Positions 52,458-60,741 of a stretch of 64,000 nucleotides of DNA are shown piece after piece. The notes under the pieces are model-generated. The model ran no database searches. It was not told where the DNA came from and was given only the letters and a program-made list of their open reading frames with translations. This DNA is from an uncultured Candidatus Saccharibacteria bacterium (GTDB lineage: Bacteria > Patescibacteriota > Saccharimonadia > Saccharimonadales > Saccharimonadaceae): positions 40,289 to 104,288 of the forward strand of contig CAPKVJ010000002.1 in assembly GCA_948648655.1 (NCBI GenBank), given 5' to 3'. The position numbers and the translations under genes were made by a program. Positions within the stretch are counted from its first letter, which is position 1, and each line of letters starts with the position of its first letter.

Positions 52458-53285
52458 TTATTTTCCGCAAACCACATTGTTTGCATGTAGCCACCCTTCT
52501 ACACTCCCTCCATCCAGATATTGCCCTGAAGTCGGTGCTACGCGCATCACCCCGCCTTTTGCCAAGAAAGTATCAATTGGGTCAGTCACTAAATATTCTT
52601 GATCCTTTGGACCAAAATCATTTTCATGCACATAACGCACGATTTCCCGTAACAACTCCGGCGACATGATGTATTTACTAACGTTTACAAAATTTGATGG
52701 AGCTGAATCAATGTCTGGTTTCTCGACGATCCTTGTTAATTTGCCATTATTCTCCGATAATACCCCGTATTTATTAACTTGATCATGCGCAACTTCCACT
52801 CCCAAAATTGCCGATTCGCCTTCGTTTACTACTTTTAGCAGGGAATCACTTGCTGATTCTCCACCTGGATTCCAGATAAAATCATCCCCCATAAACACTA
52901 ATACTGGCTCATTTATGTCAAATTCTTCCACTACCATCGCAATCGGTACTGCTGTACCATATTTTCCCGATGGATCTTGTTGGATATAATGAATTTTCAC
53001 ATTATCTGGCAAAGTCTTTGCTAGTTCTAGTCTGTCTTCCTTCCCCCGATCCACCAAATAAGCGTTCAGTGCATTATTATCCTGATAAAACTCCTTCACT
53101 TGACAGGGCTCGACATTAGAAATCACCATATAAATATCTGTCACCCCAGCCTTAATTAATTCCTGCACCGAATAATCCACTAATGGTCTATTACCTACCG
53201 GCAGCATCGACTTTTCAATTACCTTCGTAATCGGCAGTCTTCTTGTCCCCCAACCTGCCACTGGGATTATCGCTTTTGTAATCAT
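52458..53285 (-). CDS. galU: UTP-glucose-1-phosphate uridylyltransferase
   Basis: The nucleotidyltransferase signature PVAGWGTRRLPITKVIEKSMLP (given in two parts: PVAGWGTRRLPITK and EKSMLPVGNRPL) opens the protein, and FMGDDFIW (~132) and EKPDIDSAP follow. GalU makes UDP-glucose for glycan synthesis. At 275 residues it is a little short. It has a TATAAT at 53313-53318 and a 27-nt leader with GGAGAG. Specificity for glucose-1-phosphate is inferred from overall GalU likeness. Confidence 0.88.
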   Translation of the reverse strand: MITKAIIPVAGWGTRRLPITKVIEKSMLPVGNRPLVDYSVQELIKAGVTDIYMVISNVEPCQVKEFYQDNNALNAYLVDRGKEDRLELAKTLPDNVKIHYIQQDPSGKYGTAVPIAMVVEEFDINEPVLVFMGDDFIWNPGGESASDSLLKVVNEGESAILGVEVAHDQVNKYGVLSENNGKLTRIVEKPDIDSAPSNFVNVSKYIMSPELLREIVRYVHENDFGPKDQEYLVTDPIDTFLAKGGVMRVAPTSGQYLDGGSVEGWLHANNVVCGK

Positions 53286-53368
53286 AACTCACTCTCCACT
53301 TAATCTGCACCGATTATAGCATACTTTCGCGCTACAGAAGATTTATTTACTATTATATCCTCTTATGC

Positions 53369-53374
53369 TACAAT
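53369..53374 (+). promoter_or_regulatory. -10 box for the structured RNA
   Basis: Extended -10 (TATGC, TACAAT); transcription should start at about 53381, exactly where the closing stem of the RNA begins. Confidence 0.6.
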
Positions 53375-53380
53375 TAAACT

Positions 53381-53511
53381 GTCTTAAATTGCAAAAAAAA
53401 TGATGGCGAAAGCTCATACACTCGAAACTAGGGCGCTGCTCTTTGAATGGGTGTGTTTCGTCCATCATGACAAAGCAATTTAAGACACTGCCGAGCAGTG
53501 TCCTATTTTTT
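53381..53511 (+). ncRNA. Rod-like structured RNA with its own terminator, leader of a small membrane protein gene
   Basis: A 12-bp perfect closing stem (GTCTTAAATTGC 53381-53392 with GCAATTTAAGAC 53475-53486) encloses an A-rich internal loop and a second stem (GATGG-CGAAA with TTTCG-CCATC, one bulge) plus ACAC/GTGT. Directly behind comes an intrinsic terminator (GACACTGC-CGA-GCAGTGTC, 53484-53502, then a T-tract to 53511). The two structures share three bases, so they could compete. It is either a stand-alone RNA of ~130 nt or an attenuator or riboswitch for the gene at 53554. No known class was recognised. Confidence 0.6.
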
Positions 53512-53553
53512 GCACTGCCGATCAATCATAAAAATAATTCTCAAGGAGGGAAT

Positions 53554-53844
53554 ATGAAAAAAGTATTAATAATCATTGGGGGTGTCGTATTGGGCTTTGC
53601 GGTTCTAGGTATAGCAATTTTTGCTATCGTTTCGCTAACTTCGCAGAAAATGAAGTGCACCTCATCGGTAGGCAATATTACACTGATGTATAGCGATAAT
53701 ACTATCAGTGGATATACAGCTACTGGCATGAGTTATGATTTTGATACGCAGAAGCAATATGCACAGAGTATAGGAGTGGAAGATTATTTGGATGAATTTG
53801 AAGATTGGTTTGAGGAAAACACTGACGGGGTTTGCACGCGTTAA
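53554..53844 (+). CDS. Small single-pass exported protein
   Basis: The 96-residue product has a signal anchor (VLIIIGGVVLGFAVLGIAIF, ~4-27) and a ~65-residue external domain with one Cys near the start and one near the end, which may form a disulfide (KCTSSVGNITLMYSD ... GVCTR). The acidic YLDEFEDWFEENTD is near the C-terminus. AAGGAGG lies 7 nt before the ATG. It is the only gene downstream of the structured RNA and terminator at 53381-53511. No family was recognised. Confidence 0.65.
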   Translation: MKKVLIIIGGVVLGFAVLGIAIFAIVSLTSQKMKCTSSVGNITLMYSDNTISGYTATGMSYDFDTQKQYAQSIGVEDYLDEFEDWFEENTDGVCTR

Positions 53845-53848
53845 GCAT

Positions 53849-54715
53849 CTAAAGCAATTCAAAATCATCTTTATTTAGCTTCACTAATCTATCGCCTGGC
53901 AAGTTAAAATACTTTCCAGGCGCATAATTTAGAATTGCCTGACGGAAATCTTCCAGTTGTGGTCTTGTCGCAGGAGCTCCAGCGCGCAGAGTTCCTGCTC
54001 GCAATAATTCCAGTGCTATAGCAGCATCCATTTCGCGAAACCAGCTCCTCTGCCATACTCCATCTTCCGGCAATAATTTCACTATCTGTGTATCAATTTC
54101 ATCCTTTAACTCTTTCTGTTTTTGCCATAGCCTATAGATCTCCATTTTTTGCTCGAAATTTAACCCAGAATTATTCATTTCGTGACGTATTCTATTTCGT
54201 AGATATTCATCCGATGAGTTCGACTGATCTTCTCGAAAATTCAGTCTCCGTTTCGCCGCATATTCAATAATCGCAGCTTTATCCATCGGTTCATACAGCA
54301 AATCCATCTCCAAAAAAGGGCGTCGAATATTTTGTCGGTTGAGCCCCGCAAGACCTCTCCAGCCAGTCCCACGTAGCGAGTTTATCGCTACCGTTTCGAC
54401 TAAATCATCGAGGTGATGGGCAACAAAAATCGGTGCATACGGATCTATACTATACAAAAATTCATATCGTGCATCGCGCGCAGAGTCCTCACTCGTTCTT
54501 GCCCCCAATTTACCTTCGCCCAGCCGGAATTGAACTCCATATTCTGTAGTTTTTTTACGTACAAATTCCGCATCTTCTCCCGAGTTTTGTCGAATGCCAT
54601 GATCAAAATGTGCTACAATTATATCATCAGGAGAATACGCGCCAGAACGACATATCACATCAAGCATAACCATAGAATCAACTCCCCCCGAAACTGCCAA
54701 GATTATTTTTGCCAT
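53849..54715 (-). CDS. tilS: tRNA(Ile)-lysidine synthase
   Basis: The PP-loop SGGVDSMVMLD (~9-19) and the AHFDHGIR and HHLDDLVETV motifs identify the N-type ATP pyrophosphatase domain of TilS. It converts C34 of tRNA-Ile2 (CAT) to lysidine, and such a tRNA is encoded at 37860. The 288-residue product lacks most of the C-terminal domains of long TilS forms. The start at MAKIILAV is chosen because a TATAAT lies 9 nt upstream (54725-54730, minus strand). It is divergent from lepA with closely spaced promoters. Confidence 0.92.
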   Translation of the reverse strand: MAKIILAVSGGVDSMVMLDVICRSGAYSPDDIIVAHFDHGIRQNSGEDAEFVRKKTTEYGVQFRLGEGKLGARTSEDSARDARYEFLYSIDPYAPIFVAHHLDDLVETVAINSLRGTGWRGLAGLNRQNIRRPFLEMDLLYEPMDKAAIIEYAAKRRLNFREDQSNSSDEYLRNRIRHEMNNSGLNFEQKMEIYRLWQKQKELKDEIDTQIVKLLPEDGVWQRSWFREMDAAIALELLRAGTLRAGAPATRPQLEDFRQAILNYAPGKYFNLPGDRLVKLNKDDFELL

Positions 54716-54724
54716 ACCCCTATA

Positions 54725-54747
54725 ATTATAGCAAAATATGTTATAAT
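54725..54747. promoter_or_regulatory. Divergent tilS and lepA promoters
   Basis: Minus-strand TATAAT at 54725-54730 (9 nt from tilS) and plus-strand TATAAT at 54742-54747 (7 nt from lepA), 11 bp apart. Confidence 0.6.
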
Positions 54748-54754
54748 AAGAAAC

Positions 54755-56644
54755 ATGAACCCCGACAAAATTCGCAATTTTTGCATTATCGCGCATATCG
54801 ATCATGGCAAATCTACGATTGCCGATCGCATGATGGAATTGACGGGTACAGTTTCGAAGCGCGAAATGAAATCTCAACTTCTCGACTCAATGGAATTGGA
54901 ACGTGAAAAGGGAATTACAATCAAGCTTGCGCCTGTACAAATGCAATGGCAAGGTTACACATTGAATCTCATCGATACTCCGGGTCATGTTGACTTTTCT
55001 TATGAGGTGTCACGTTCACTCCAAGCCGTCGAAACTGCTGTTCTCGTCGTTGATGCTACGCAAGGGATACAAGCACAAACTTTAGCAAACGTTTATCTCG
55101 CACTCGAACAGGATCTTTATATTATACCTGTAATCAATAAAGTTGATCTCCCAGCTGCCGACGTTGATAAAGTTACCGCCCAAATTGTTAATTTGCTCGG
55201 TTGCGACCCCGCAGAAATTATCCCCGTCTCTGCCAAGACCGGATACAATATCGACAAAATCCTTGATAGAATAATCGAAAGCGCCCCAGCTCCAACCAGC
55301 AAGGGCACGAGCGGTGGGAGGCAGTCTTTTTGGGAGGGTGCGGAGGCTACGGCCGAGCATGCAGTGCGCGAGACCCGTAACGACGGGCTCGAGCGACACG
55401 TCTCCCAAAAAGAACTGAAACTCACCGCTCGTGCCCTAATCTTTGATTCCTATTTCGATGACTATCGCGGTGTCATCCTCTATGTTCGTGTCTTTGATGG
55501 TAGTATTCCCAAAAATTCCGAAATTCGCATGATGGCAGCCGGAACTAACGGCATCGCCCTTGAAGTTGGTACTTTGAAACCAAAAATGACCCCTTCCGAC
55601 AGTTTGGACGAGGGTACTATTGGCTACATTGTGACAAATCTCAAAACTACCCGTGAAGCTAAAGTCGGTGATACCGTCACGCTTGTAAAAAATCCTGCCG
55701 AGACTCCATTGCCAGGCTATAAAAACGTCTTACCATTTGTCTATGCTGGATTTTTCCCAGTTTCAAATGATCAATATCAAGATCTCAAAGACGCCGTCGA
55801 GAAGCTTGCGCTTTCCGATTCAGCAATTCATTTCGAGCCTGAAAATTCGCCTGTTCTTGGCTTCGGCCTGCGTATCGGTTTTCTCGGCATGCTTCATATG
55901 GATATCATTCGTGAACGCTTAGAGCGTGAATTTGGACTCGATCTTGTCGTCACGAATCCGTCTACGAATTACGAAGTGACAATGTCCGACGGTACAGAAA
56001 TGAATATCCGTTCTGCTGCTGATTTGCCTGACCAATCCACTGTTGCCGAAATCCGCGAACCATGGGTCAAAGGTGAAATTATTTTACCGCAAAACATGAT
56101 TGGCGGAGTGCTTGACCTTATTAATAAAAAGCGCGGCCATCAAACAAATTTAAGTTACATTGAAGATCGTGCCGTGATTGATTTTGAGGCACCAATGGCA
56201 AATCTTCTGACAGATTTTTATGATCAATTAAAGTCAATTACTTCTGGGTATGCTAGTTTTAACTACGAGCTAGCCGACTATCGACCAGAAGATTTAGTGC
56301 GACTTGATTTTCTCGTCGCAGGGAATCGTATGGACGCACTGAGCATCATGTGTCATCGCTCTGAAGCTGATGCACTCGGCAGGGAAATTACCAAAAAACT
56401 CAAACAAGTCATCCCGCGTCAGAATTTTGAAGTTGCCTTGCAGGCTGCCATTGGCGCAAAAATTATCGCCCGCGAAACTATTGGTGCCTTCCGCAAAGAT
56501 GTCACTGTAAAGATTCATACTGGCGACCGTGATCGCAAAGCCAAACTCCTCGAAAAGCAGAAAAAAGGTAAGGCCCGCATGAAACGTTTTGGCAAAGTCG
56601 ATATCCCATCCGAAGCTTTTACGGTTATGTTAAAACGAGATTAA
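54755..56644 (+). CDS. lepA: Elongation factor 4 (LepA) with an extra insert
   Basis: GTPase motifs are intact: AHIDHGKST (G1), EKGITIK (G2), DTPGHVDF (G3), NKVDLP (G4) and the LepA-specific C-terminal domain ending TGDRDRKAKLLEKQKKGK is present. LepA acts on translating ribosomes. Between the G domain and domain II, where most LepA proteins have a short PPP linker, there is an insert of ~40 residues (~181-222) that coincides with a GC-rich palindrome in the DNA. The start at MNPDKIRN is set by the nearby TATAAT and the family N-terminus. About 629 residues. Confidence 0.95.
   Translation: MNPDKIRNFCIIAHIDHGKSTIADRMMELTGTVSKREMKSQLLDSMELEREKGITIKLAPVQMQWQGYTLNLIDTPGHVDFSYEVSRSLQAVETAVLVVDATQGIQAQTLANVYLALEQDLYIIPVINKVDLPAADVDKVTAQIVNLLGCDPAEIIPVSAKTGYNIDKILDRIIESAPAPTSKGTSGGRQSFWEGAEATAEHAVRETRNDGLERHVSQKELKLTARALIFDSYFDDYRGVILYVRVFDGSIPKNSEIRMMAAGTNGIALEVGTLKPKMTPSDSLDEGTIGYIVTNLKTTREAKVGDTVTLVKNPAETPLPGYKNVLPFVYAGFFPVSNDQYQDLKDAVEKLALSDSAIHFEPENSPVLGFGLRIGFLGMLHMDIIRERLEREFGLDLVVTNPSTNYEVTMSDGTEMNIRSAADLPDQSTVAEIREPWVKGEIILPQNMIGGVLDLINKKRGHQTNLSYIEDRAVIDFEAPMANLLTDFYDQLKSITSGYASFNYELADYRPEDLVRLDFLVAGNRMDALSIMCHRSEADALGREITKKLKQVIPRQNFEVALQAAIGAKIIARETIGAFRKDVTVKIHTGDRDRKAKLLEKQKKGKARMKRFGKVDIPSEAFTVMLKRD
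55326..55412 (+). repeat. GC-rich palindromic element inside lepA
   Basis: An 11-bp perfect inverted repeat CTTTTTGGGAG/CTCCCAAAAAG (55326-55336 with 55402-55412) bounds ~65 bp of GC-rich sequence with an inner stem (GAG-CCCGT/ACGGG-CTC). It is in frame and codes for the extra residues of LepA. This resembles the in-frame palindromic elements of Rickettsia in concept; no second copy was found here. Confidence 0.55.
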
Positions 56645-56677
56645 AAGTAATATTGTAAATTTCACAACATTACTTTT
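56643..56677. terminator. Intrinsic terminator of lepA
   Basis: Stem AAAAGTAAT-TTGT/ACAA-ATTACTTTT, followed by TC. Confidence 0.7.
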
Positions 56678-56776
56678 CAAAAACTCTGTGATAAAATACC
56701 TAAAGTTGACCCAGCTTGTAATCTTCTAGAAAGCGTACAATCGTCAAAATCAATAGTAAATATTAAGGAGTTTTTG

Positions 56777-58039
56777 ATGGAAAAATCTGAAAATAAATAT
56801 CTGGGGCAAGAGAAAATCTCCAAACTTCTATTAAAGTTTTCAATCCCGTGTATTCTCGCACTTTTGATCACTTCGCTATACAATATAGTTGATCAAATTT
56901 TCATCGGGCACGGCACTGCTGACGGGCTTGGCGCAGTTGGCAACGCAGCAACGTCTATCGTCTTTCCACTTACGCTTGTAGCAGTTGCACTTTCGGGCAT
57001 GTTTGGTGATGGTACGGCCGCTTTTCTTTCGATTTGTCAGGGGCGCAAAGATACCAAAAACTCACATCGCGCCGTTGGCAGCAGTCTCGTCGTCACGCTC
57101 GTAATTAGTATTATTCTCGTTGCGTTGGGCTTTGTATTTGCCGATCAAATTCTCGGCCTTTTTGGAGCCAGCACTGACAACATCATTTATGCGAGGCAGT
57201 ACTTCTTTATCATTTTGAGTTTCTTCCCGATTTATATGTTAGGCTATATGTTAAATTCCGTCATTCGTGCCGACGGTTCTCCTTCTTTTGCTATGATTGC
57301 AACCGTTGCTAGTGCTGTGACTAATATTATTCTTGATCCGATTTTTATCTTCGCTTTCAACTGGGGAATTCGCGGTGCCGCATGGGCAACCATCACCGGC
57401 CAGGTTATTACTTTAATCCTATCGATTGCTTACCTCACACGTACAAAAACTTTCAAACTTTCTTTTGCTAGCTTCAAACCACAAGGCCAAGTTTTGGGTA
57501 ATATCGCCAAACTGGGCGTTTCTACCCTCATCACCCAACTTTCCATCGTAGTTATTTCGATGGTCTGTAATCAAATGCTCGCAATCTATGGTGCTAATTC
57601 TGAATATGGTGCCAACGATCCACTCGCTATCATTGGCATTTGCATGAAAGTCTTTACTATCGTTTTGAGTATCGCAATGGGAATTATTATTGGCGCGCAA
57701 CCAATTCTTGGTTTCAATATTGGTGCCGGCAAGACTGAACGTGTGCGCGAAACCTTCCGCAAATGTATTTCCGCCACGATTATTGTCGGCATTATATCTA
57801 CTCTCGTTTTTGAAATTTGTCCAGAGTTTATCATCAATATTTTTGGCTCTAATTCTGAAAATCCAGAGCTTTATATGCAATTTGCCGTGTTGACTTTCCG
57901 CATCTTCCTTATGCTGATTACCTTAACTTGCAGCATTAAAGTTATTTCAATTTTCTTCCAGGCCGTAGGCGAACCTCTCAAAGCCGCTATCGTTTCGCTT
58001 TCGCGTGACATTGTTATTTTTTTGTGCCACTGGTACTAA
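56777..58039 (+). CDS. MATE-family transporter, frame ends at a T7 run
   Basis: A 420-residue MATE protein with about eleven of the expected twelve helices (FSIPCILALLITSLYNIVDQ at the start, GVSTLITQLSIVVISMV in the second half). AAGGAG lies 8 nt before the ATG at 56777. MATE proteins export cationic drugs or metabolites using Na or H gradients. The frame ends at SRDIVIFLCHWY, but family likeness resumes in the -1 frame right away (VPLVLILPRAMN...), where the final helix is encoded. The change falls on T TTT TTG (58018-58024), a classic slippery heptamer. Confidence 0.88.
   Translation: MEKSENKYLGQEKISKLLLKFSIPCILALLITSLYNIVDQIFIGHGTADGLGAVGNAATSIVFPLTLVAVALSGMFGDGTAAFLSICQGRKDTKNSHRAVGSSLVVTLVISIILVALGFVFADQILGLFGASTDNIIYARQYFFIILSFFPIYMLGYMLNSVIRADGSPSFAMIATVASAVTNIILDPIFIFAFNWGIRGAAWATITGQVITLILSIAYLTRTKTFKLSFASFKPQGQVLGNIAKLGVSTLITQLSIVVISMVCNQMLAIYGANSEYGANDPLAIIGICMKVFTIVLSIAMGIIIGAQPILGFNIGAGKTERVRETFRKCISATIIVGIISTLVFEICPEFIINIFGSNSENPELYMQFAVLTFRIFLMLITLTCSIKVISIFFQAVGEPLKAAIVSLSRDIVIFLCHWY
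58018..58024 (+). promoter_or_regulatory. Slippery heptamer T TTT TTG at the MATE frame change
   Basis: In-frame X XXY YYZ sequence. A -1 shift here joins the MATE frame to the downstream frame (TTT TTT GTG CCA). Alternatives are transcriptional slippage, a real frameshift mutation or a sequencing error in a 7-T run. Confidence 0.5.
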
Positions 58040-58773
58040 TTTTGCCACGTGCTATGAATGATATTAACGGGATTTTTTGGGCTGCACCCGTTGCCGACGT
58101 AATCGGATTTATAATTGCTGGATCTATGGCAGTGGTTTACTTCCAGAATCTTTCCGTCACGAAATCACCTGTTGCCACCGAATCTGCCGTCATCAAACAA
58201 TCTCATCCTGGTATCATCATCACTATTGCACGTGAACATGGTACACAAGGTAAGAAAATTGGCGAGTTGGTCGCAAAGGAATTAGGGATTCCGTATTATT
58301 ACAAAGAAATGACTGCACTTGCCACAAAAGAAAGTGGCCTTGACCAGGCCTACATCAAAAAAGTAAATAGTAATGATGGCGAAGAAATCGCTCAAGAACT
58401 ATACCTTACTACCTCACCTGCAAAATACGCTATCGAAGCTCAAGATGAGATCGTCCGAGAAATTGCCAGTCGCGGATCTTGTGTCATTGTCGGTCGCGCT
58501 GCAGATTATGTTTTGCGAGAGCATAAAGATTTACTTCGTGTCTTCATTTATGCGCCCAAAGATTTTCGAGTTAAGAATATTATGGCGATGTATCACGATG
58601 ACGAAAAATCTGCGAAGAAGAATCTTGAACGCGCCGACAAAAATCGCGCCGAATATTACAATTTAATCTCCGGTCAAAAATGGGGCGATTCACATAATTA
58701 CGATCTCTGTATCGATGCATCTCTTGGCAAGGAAAAAGTTGCCGAAATCATATCAAGCATCGCCAGAAAATAA
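58024..58773 (+). CDS. MATE C-terminal helix fused to a cytidylate-kinase-like domain
   Basis: The first ~45 residues (PLVLILPRAMNDINGIFWAAPVADVIGF, shown only in part: PLVLILPRAMN and FWAAPVADVIGF) complete the MATE fold. From residue ~62 a cytidylate-kinase-like domain of the PF13189 type follows: IITIAREHGTQGKKIGELVAKELG, a modified P-loop, then GSCVIVGRAADYVLRE and ADKNRAEYYNLISGQKWGDSHNY. The GTG at 58024 is the only start available, with no ribosome-binding site, which favours expression by frameshifting from the MATE gene. The kinase substrate is unknown. Confidence 0.75.
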   Translation: MPLVLILPRAMNDINGIFWAAPVADVIGFIIAGSMAVVYFQNLSVTKSPVATESAVIKQSHPGIIITIAREHGTQGKKIGELVAKELGIPYYYKEMTALATKESGLDQAYIKKVNSNDGEEIAQELYLTTSPAKYAIEAQDEIVREIASRGSCVIVGRAADYVLREHKDLLRVFIYAPKDFRVKNIMAMYHDDEKSAKKNLERADKNRAEYYNLISGQKWGDSHNYDLCIDASLGKEKVAEIISSIARK

Positions 58774-58881
58774 TATTTTTCTGCACTATTTTAAGAAAAT
58801 CGCTAATCATCACACTAGTGCTTGTAACAAATCTTCTTTTTATGATAGCCTACTTGGTAGGTGGCGAATTTTGGCGTAAAA

Positions 58882-58912
58882 ATCCAATCTTTTGTCGGGC
58901 GGGAGAAAGGAG
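58882..58912 (+). repeat. 31-nt 5' UTR element identical to 37659-37689
   Basis: Second copy of the invariant leader upstream of the small ORF, including its ribosome-binding site GAGAAAGGAG. Confidence 0.8.
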
Positions 58913-58920
58913 GATTACGT

Positions 58921-59028
58921 ATGGTGCTTCAAGTTTTATTTTTACGTATAGAAGTGAAGATTAAATTAAGCTTCGTGAAGCGTAGAAAGAGAAATAAAAA
59001 AGTTACTTCTGTAAAGAAACAGAAGTAA
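58921..59028 (+). CDS. Small basic peptide ORF of the sORF/antisense-RNA module, copy 2 (35 aa)
   Basis: The ATG at 58921 has AAAGGAGG 8 nt upstream. The peptide MVLQVLFLRIEVK..., SFVKRRKRNKKV, TSVKKQK aligns with copy 1 along its whole length with one three-residue gap. Like copy 1, its last codons and stop form an 11-bp hairpin that is the terminator of an antisense RNA, and the two hairpins differ in sequence by paired changes. It lies between the MATE/kinase gene and the FISUMP gene. Confidence 0.65.
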   Translation: MVLQVLFLRIEVKIKLSFVKRRKRNKKVTSVKKQK

Positions 59029-59041
59029 CAGCATCAATGTA
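58996..59041 (-). ncRNA. Candidate short antisense RNA, module copy 2
   Basis: Minus-strand promoter TTGACA (59072-59077), 18 bp, TAGAAT (59048-59053). About 12 nt of leader, then the 11-bp hairpin GTTACTTCTGT/ACAGAAGTAAC (59002-59012 with 59019-59029) and TTTTTT. The leader start (GGGAATTACAT) is identical to copy 1. Confidence 0.65.
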
Positions 59042-59047
59042 ATTCCC

Positions 59048-59077
59048 ATTCTAACAGAAACGTTTTAGGGTTGTCAA
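59048..59077 (-). promoter_or_regulatory. Antisense promoter, module copy 2
   Basis: TTGACA-18-TAGAAT on the minus strand, nearly identical to 37483-37512. Confidence 0.75.
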
Positions 59078-59100
59078 GTTCGTCACCTAGCTAATCGTAC

Positions 59101-60522
59101 CTATCGAGCTACACAACGCACTGACGCGCCATTCTCACGCTGAGAACCGTCACTGCCAGACGATGATCCAACAACATAAGCGAAGCTATATGAGCCAGAA
59201 CTAGTACTAGTAGTCCAATAGTAACCCACGCCATTTCCGGGTTCATCGCCATCCGGCGATACTAGCCCCCCAGACACATAATATAATGGAGCTTTATTAG
59301 TTAATACCATACCATGCGCACCATACATATCATATATATCCGACAAACTCCCATAATCTGTTAGACTATCTGGTATTGTCCAACTCTTGGGGCAAATCGT
59401 ACCAGCATGACTCGAAGCACTACTGTCATTTCCCGTCCCCGCTACAGCTGCATACCAAGTATAATAATTGCCAACAGAATCATGATTGCCAACCAAATAT
59501 GCTCCTTTCCATGAATTCGCAAAAGGGGCTTCTCCATATGATGCCGTGCCCCCACTTTGACCGATAGACAGCGTCGCTTTCGGTGGAGAAAATGTCGTTA
59601 CACTCGGATCGGCACTCTGTGTTGCTGTCCAGTCTCTAGCAATATCCGTATCACTAGCCTTCAACCCTTCTGTTGTTATGTCTAATGCTAGATTCTGTGT
59701 CATCCAACAGTTACCGTCTTTAAGCTTGGCTACCCAGTAGGATTTGTTGTCACGGGTGTCGATTAACTGCTTAGTATAGCCTTCAGCCGTATTCGCACAA
59801 ATCTCACTGTTCATGTCCTGCATGAAGCTTAAGTCCGATAAGCTAGATATTACCTTTGGATTAGCTACTACCGATACGAGGACGTCATTATAGTATGCTC
59901 CACTAGCTAGTGTATTATCAATATGTGCCCCAAACCCCAAATTATAGTTATCCGTATTCGTACTAGCAGCGGTACTCTTGATTGCCGTATCACTGCTCGT
60001 TGGTACTGGCTTATACGTTGAAGCTTCTGTTACCGTATTAGTGTCTAGTGTATATCCCCATGTATTGCCCGTGAAGCTACTTCCTACAGTATTAGCCGTG
60101 ATAGAGTTAATCACTTGCCCACCAGTTACCTTATCATTATTTAGAGTACTCTTGCCATCTGCAGTCTGCATATAGATACTATAGCCAGTAGGGTTATTAG
60201 TCATAACACCTAGCTTTGCTGTGCCATAGCTGAATGTCCCTGCACTGTCAGGCGAGATCTCCATCTCTACCTTTGGGTCTAGACTTACAGCCAGCGTCGC
60301 TGCAGCATCTACTGTAACCGTAGTATTAGCTGACCTTGTAGTATTGTCTAATGCATTAGTGGAGGAAGATACCATTGGACAAATCATCATTACTCCCAGC
60401 ATACTAGTCAGACCAATACTTACTCCTCCTACTATTCTCCAGTATTTATCATAAGTTGTTAATTTTTTCGCAGTTTGGCTTCCACACCTTATTCTTTTGC
60501 TGGTTAGAGTACGTCGTCGCAC
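59101..60522 (-). CDS. Secreted FISUMP-domain surface protein
   Basis: A GTG start at 60522 follows AGGAGG by 6 nt. A basic start and signal helix (IVGGVSIGLTSMLGVMMI, ~30-48) lead into a Thr/Ser-rich beta domain (~60-215). The C-terminal ~200 residues match the FISUMP (Fibrobacter succinogenes major paralogous) domain: LKDGNCWMTQNLALDI, GTICPKSWTIP, YYWTTSTSSG and the end ENGASVRCVAR. It is a probable surface protein or adhesin. 473 residues. Upstream lies a long leader with a structured RNA and terminator. Confidence 0.85.
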   Translation of the reverse strand: MRRRTLTSKRIRCGSQTAKKLTTYDKYWRIVGGVSIGLTSMLGVMMICPMVSSSTNALDNTTRSANTTVTVDAAATLAVSLDPKVEMEISPDSAGTFSYGTAKLGVMTNNPTGYSIYMQTADGKSTLNNDKVTGGQVINSITANTVGSSFTGNTWGYTLDTNTVTEASTYKPVPTSSDTAIKSTAASTNTDNYNLGFGAHIDNTLASGAYYNDVLVSVVANPKVISSLSDLSFMQDMNSEICANTAEGYTKQLIDTRDNKSYWVAKLKDGNCWMTQNLALDITTEGLKASDTDIARDWTATQSADPSVTTFSPPKATLSIGQSGGTASYGEAPFANSWKGAYLVGNHDSVGNYYTWYAAVAGTGNDSSASSHAGTICPKSWTIPDSLTDYGSLSDIYDMYGAHGMVLTNKAPLYYVSGGLVSPDGDEPGNGVGYYWTTSTSSGSYSFAYVVGSSSGSDGSQRENGASVRCVAR

Positions 60523-60741
60523 TAAAGGCCTCCTCTAGGTTTATGCACTTCAAAATCCAGCCCCACTCGCTTGACTTATCGAGGCTTGATTGAAGCTAAT
60601 TGTTTATATTGGCACCTTACGGGTCGCTATGAGGAAGGCTCGTAGTATTTTCTCTTCTCCCATGATCTAGATGAGACTAAACATATAAGGTCATTTAGTC
60701 GTAGCAAAGGACTATCACGGAAGAAGATTACTGTCGCCAAA

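Noticed and set aside
53381..53511. 6S RNA, SRP RNA or tmRNA
   Set aside because: Rod shape recalls 6S RNA but it is too short and lacks a clear promoter-like central bubble; the SRP tetraloop motif and tmRNA ends are absent.
54413..54754. Long N-terminal extension of LepA
   Set aside because: It is antisense to tilS and includes the promoter; LepA homology begins at MNPDKIRN.
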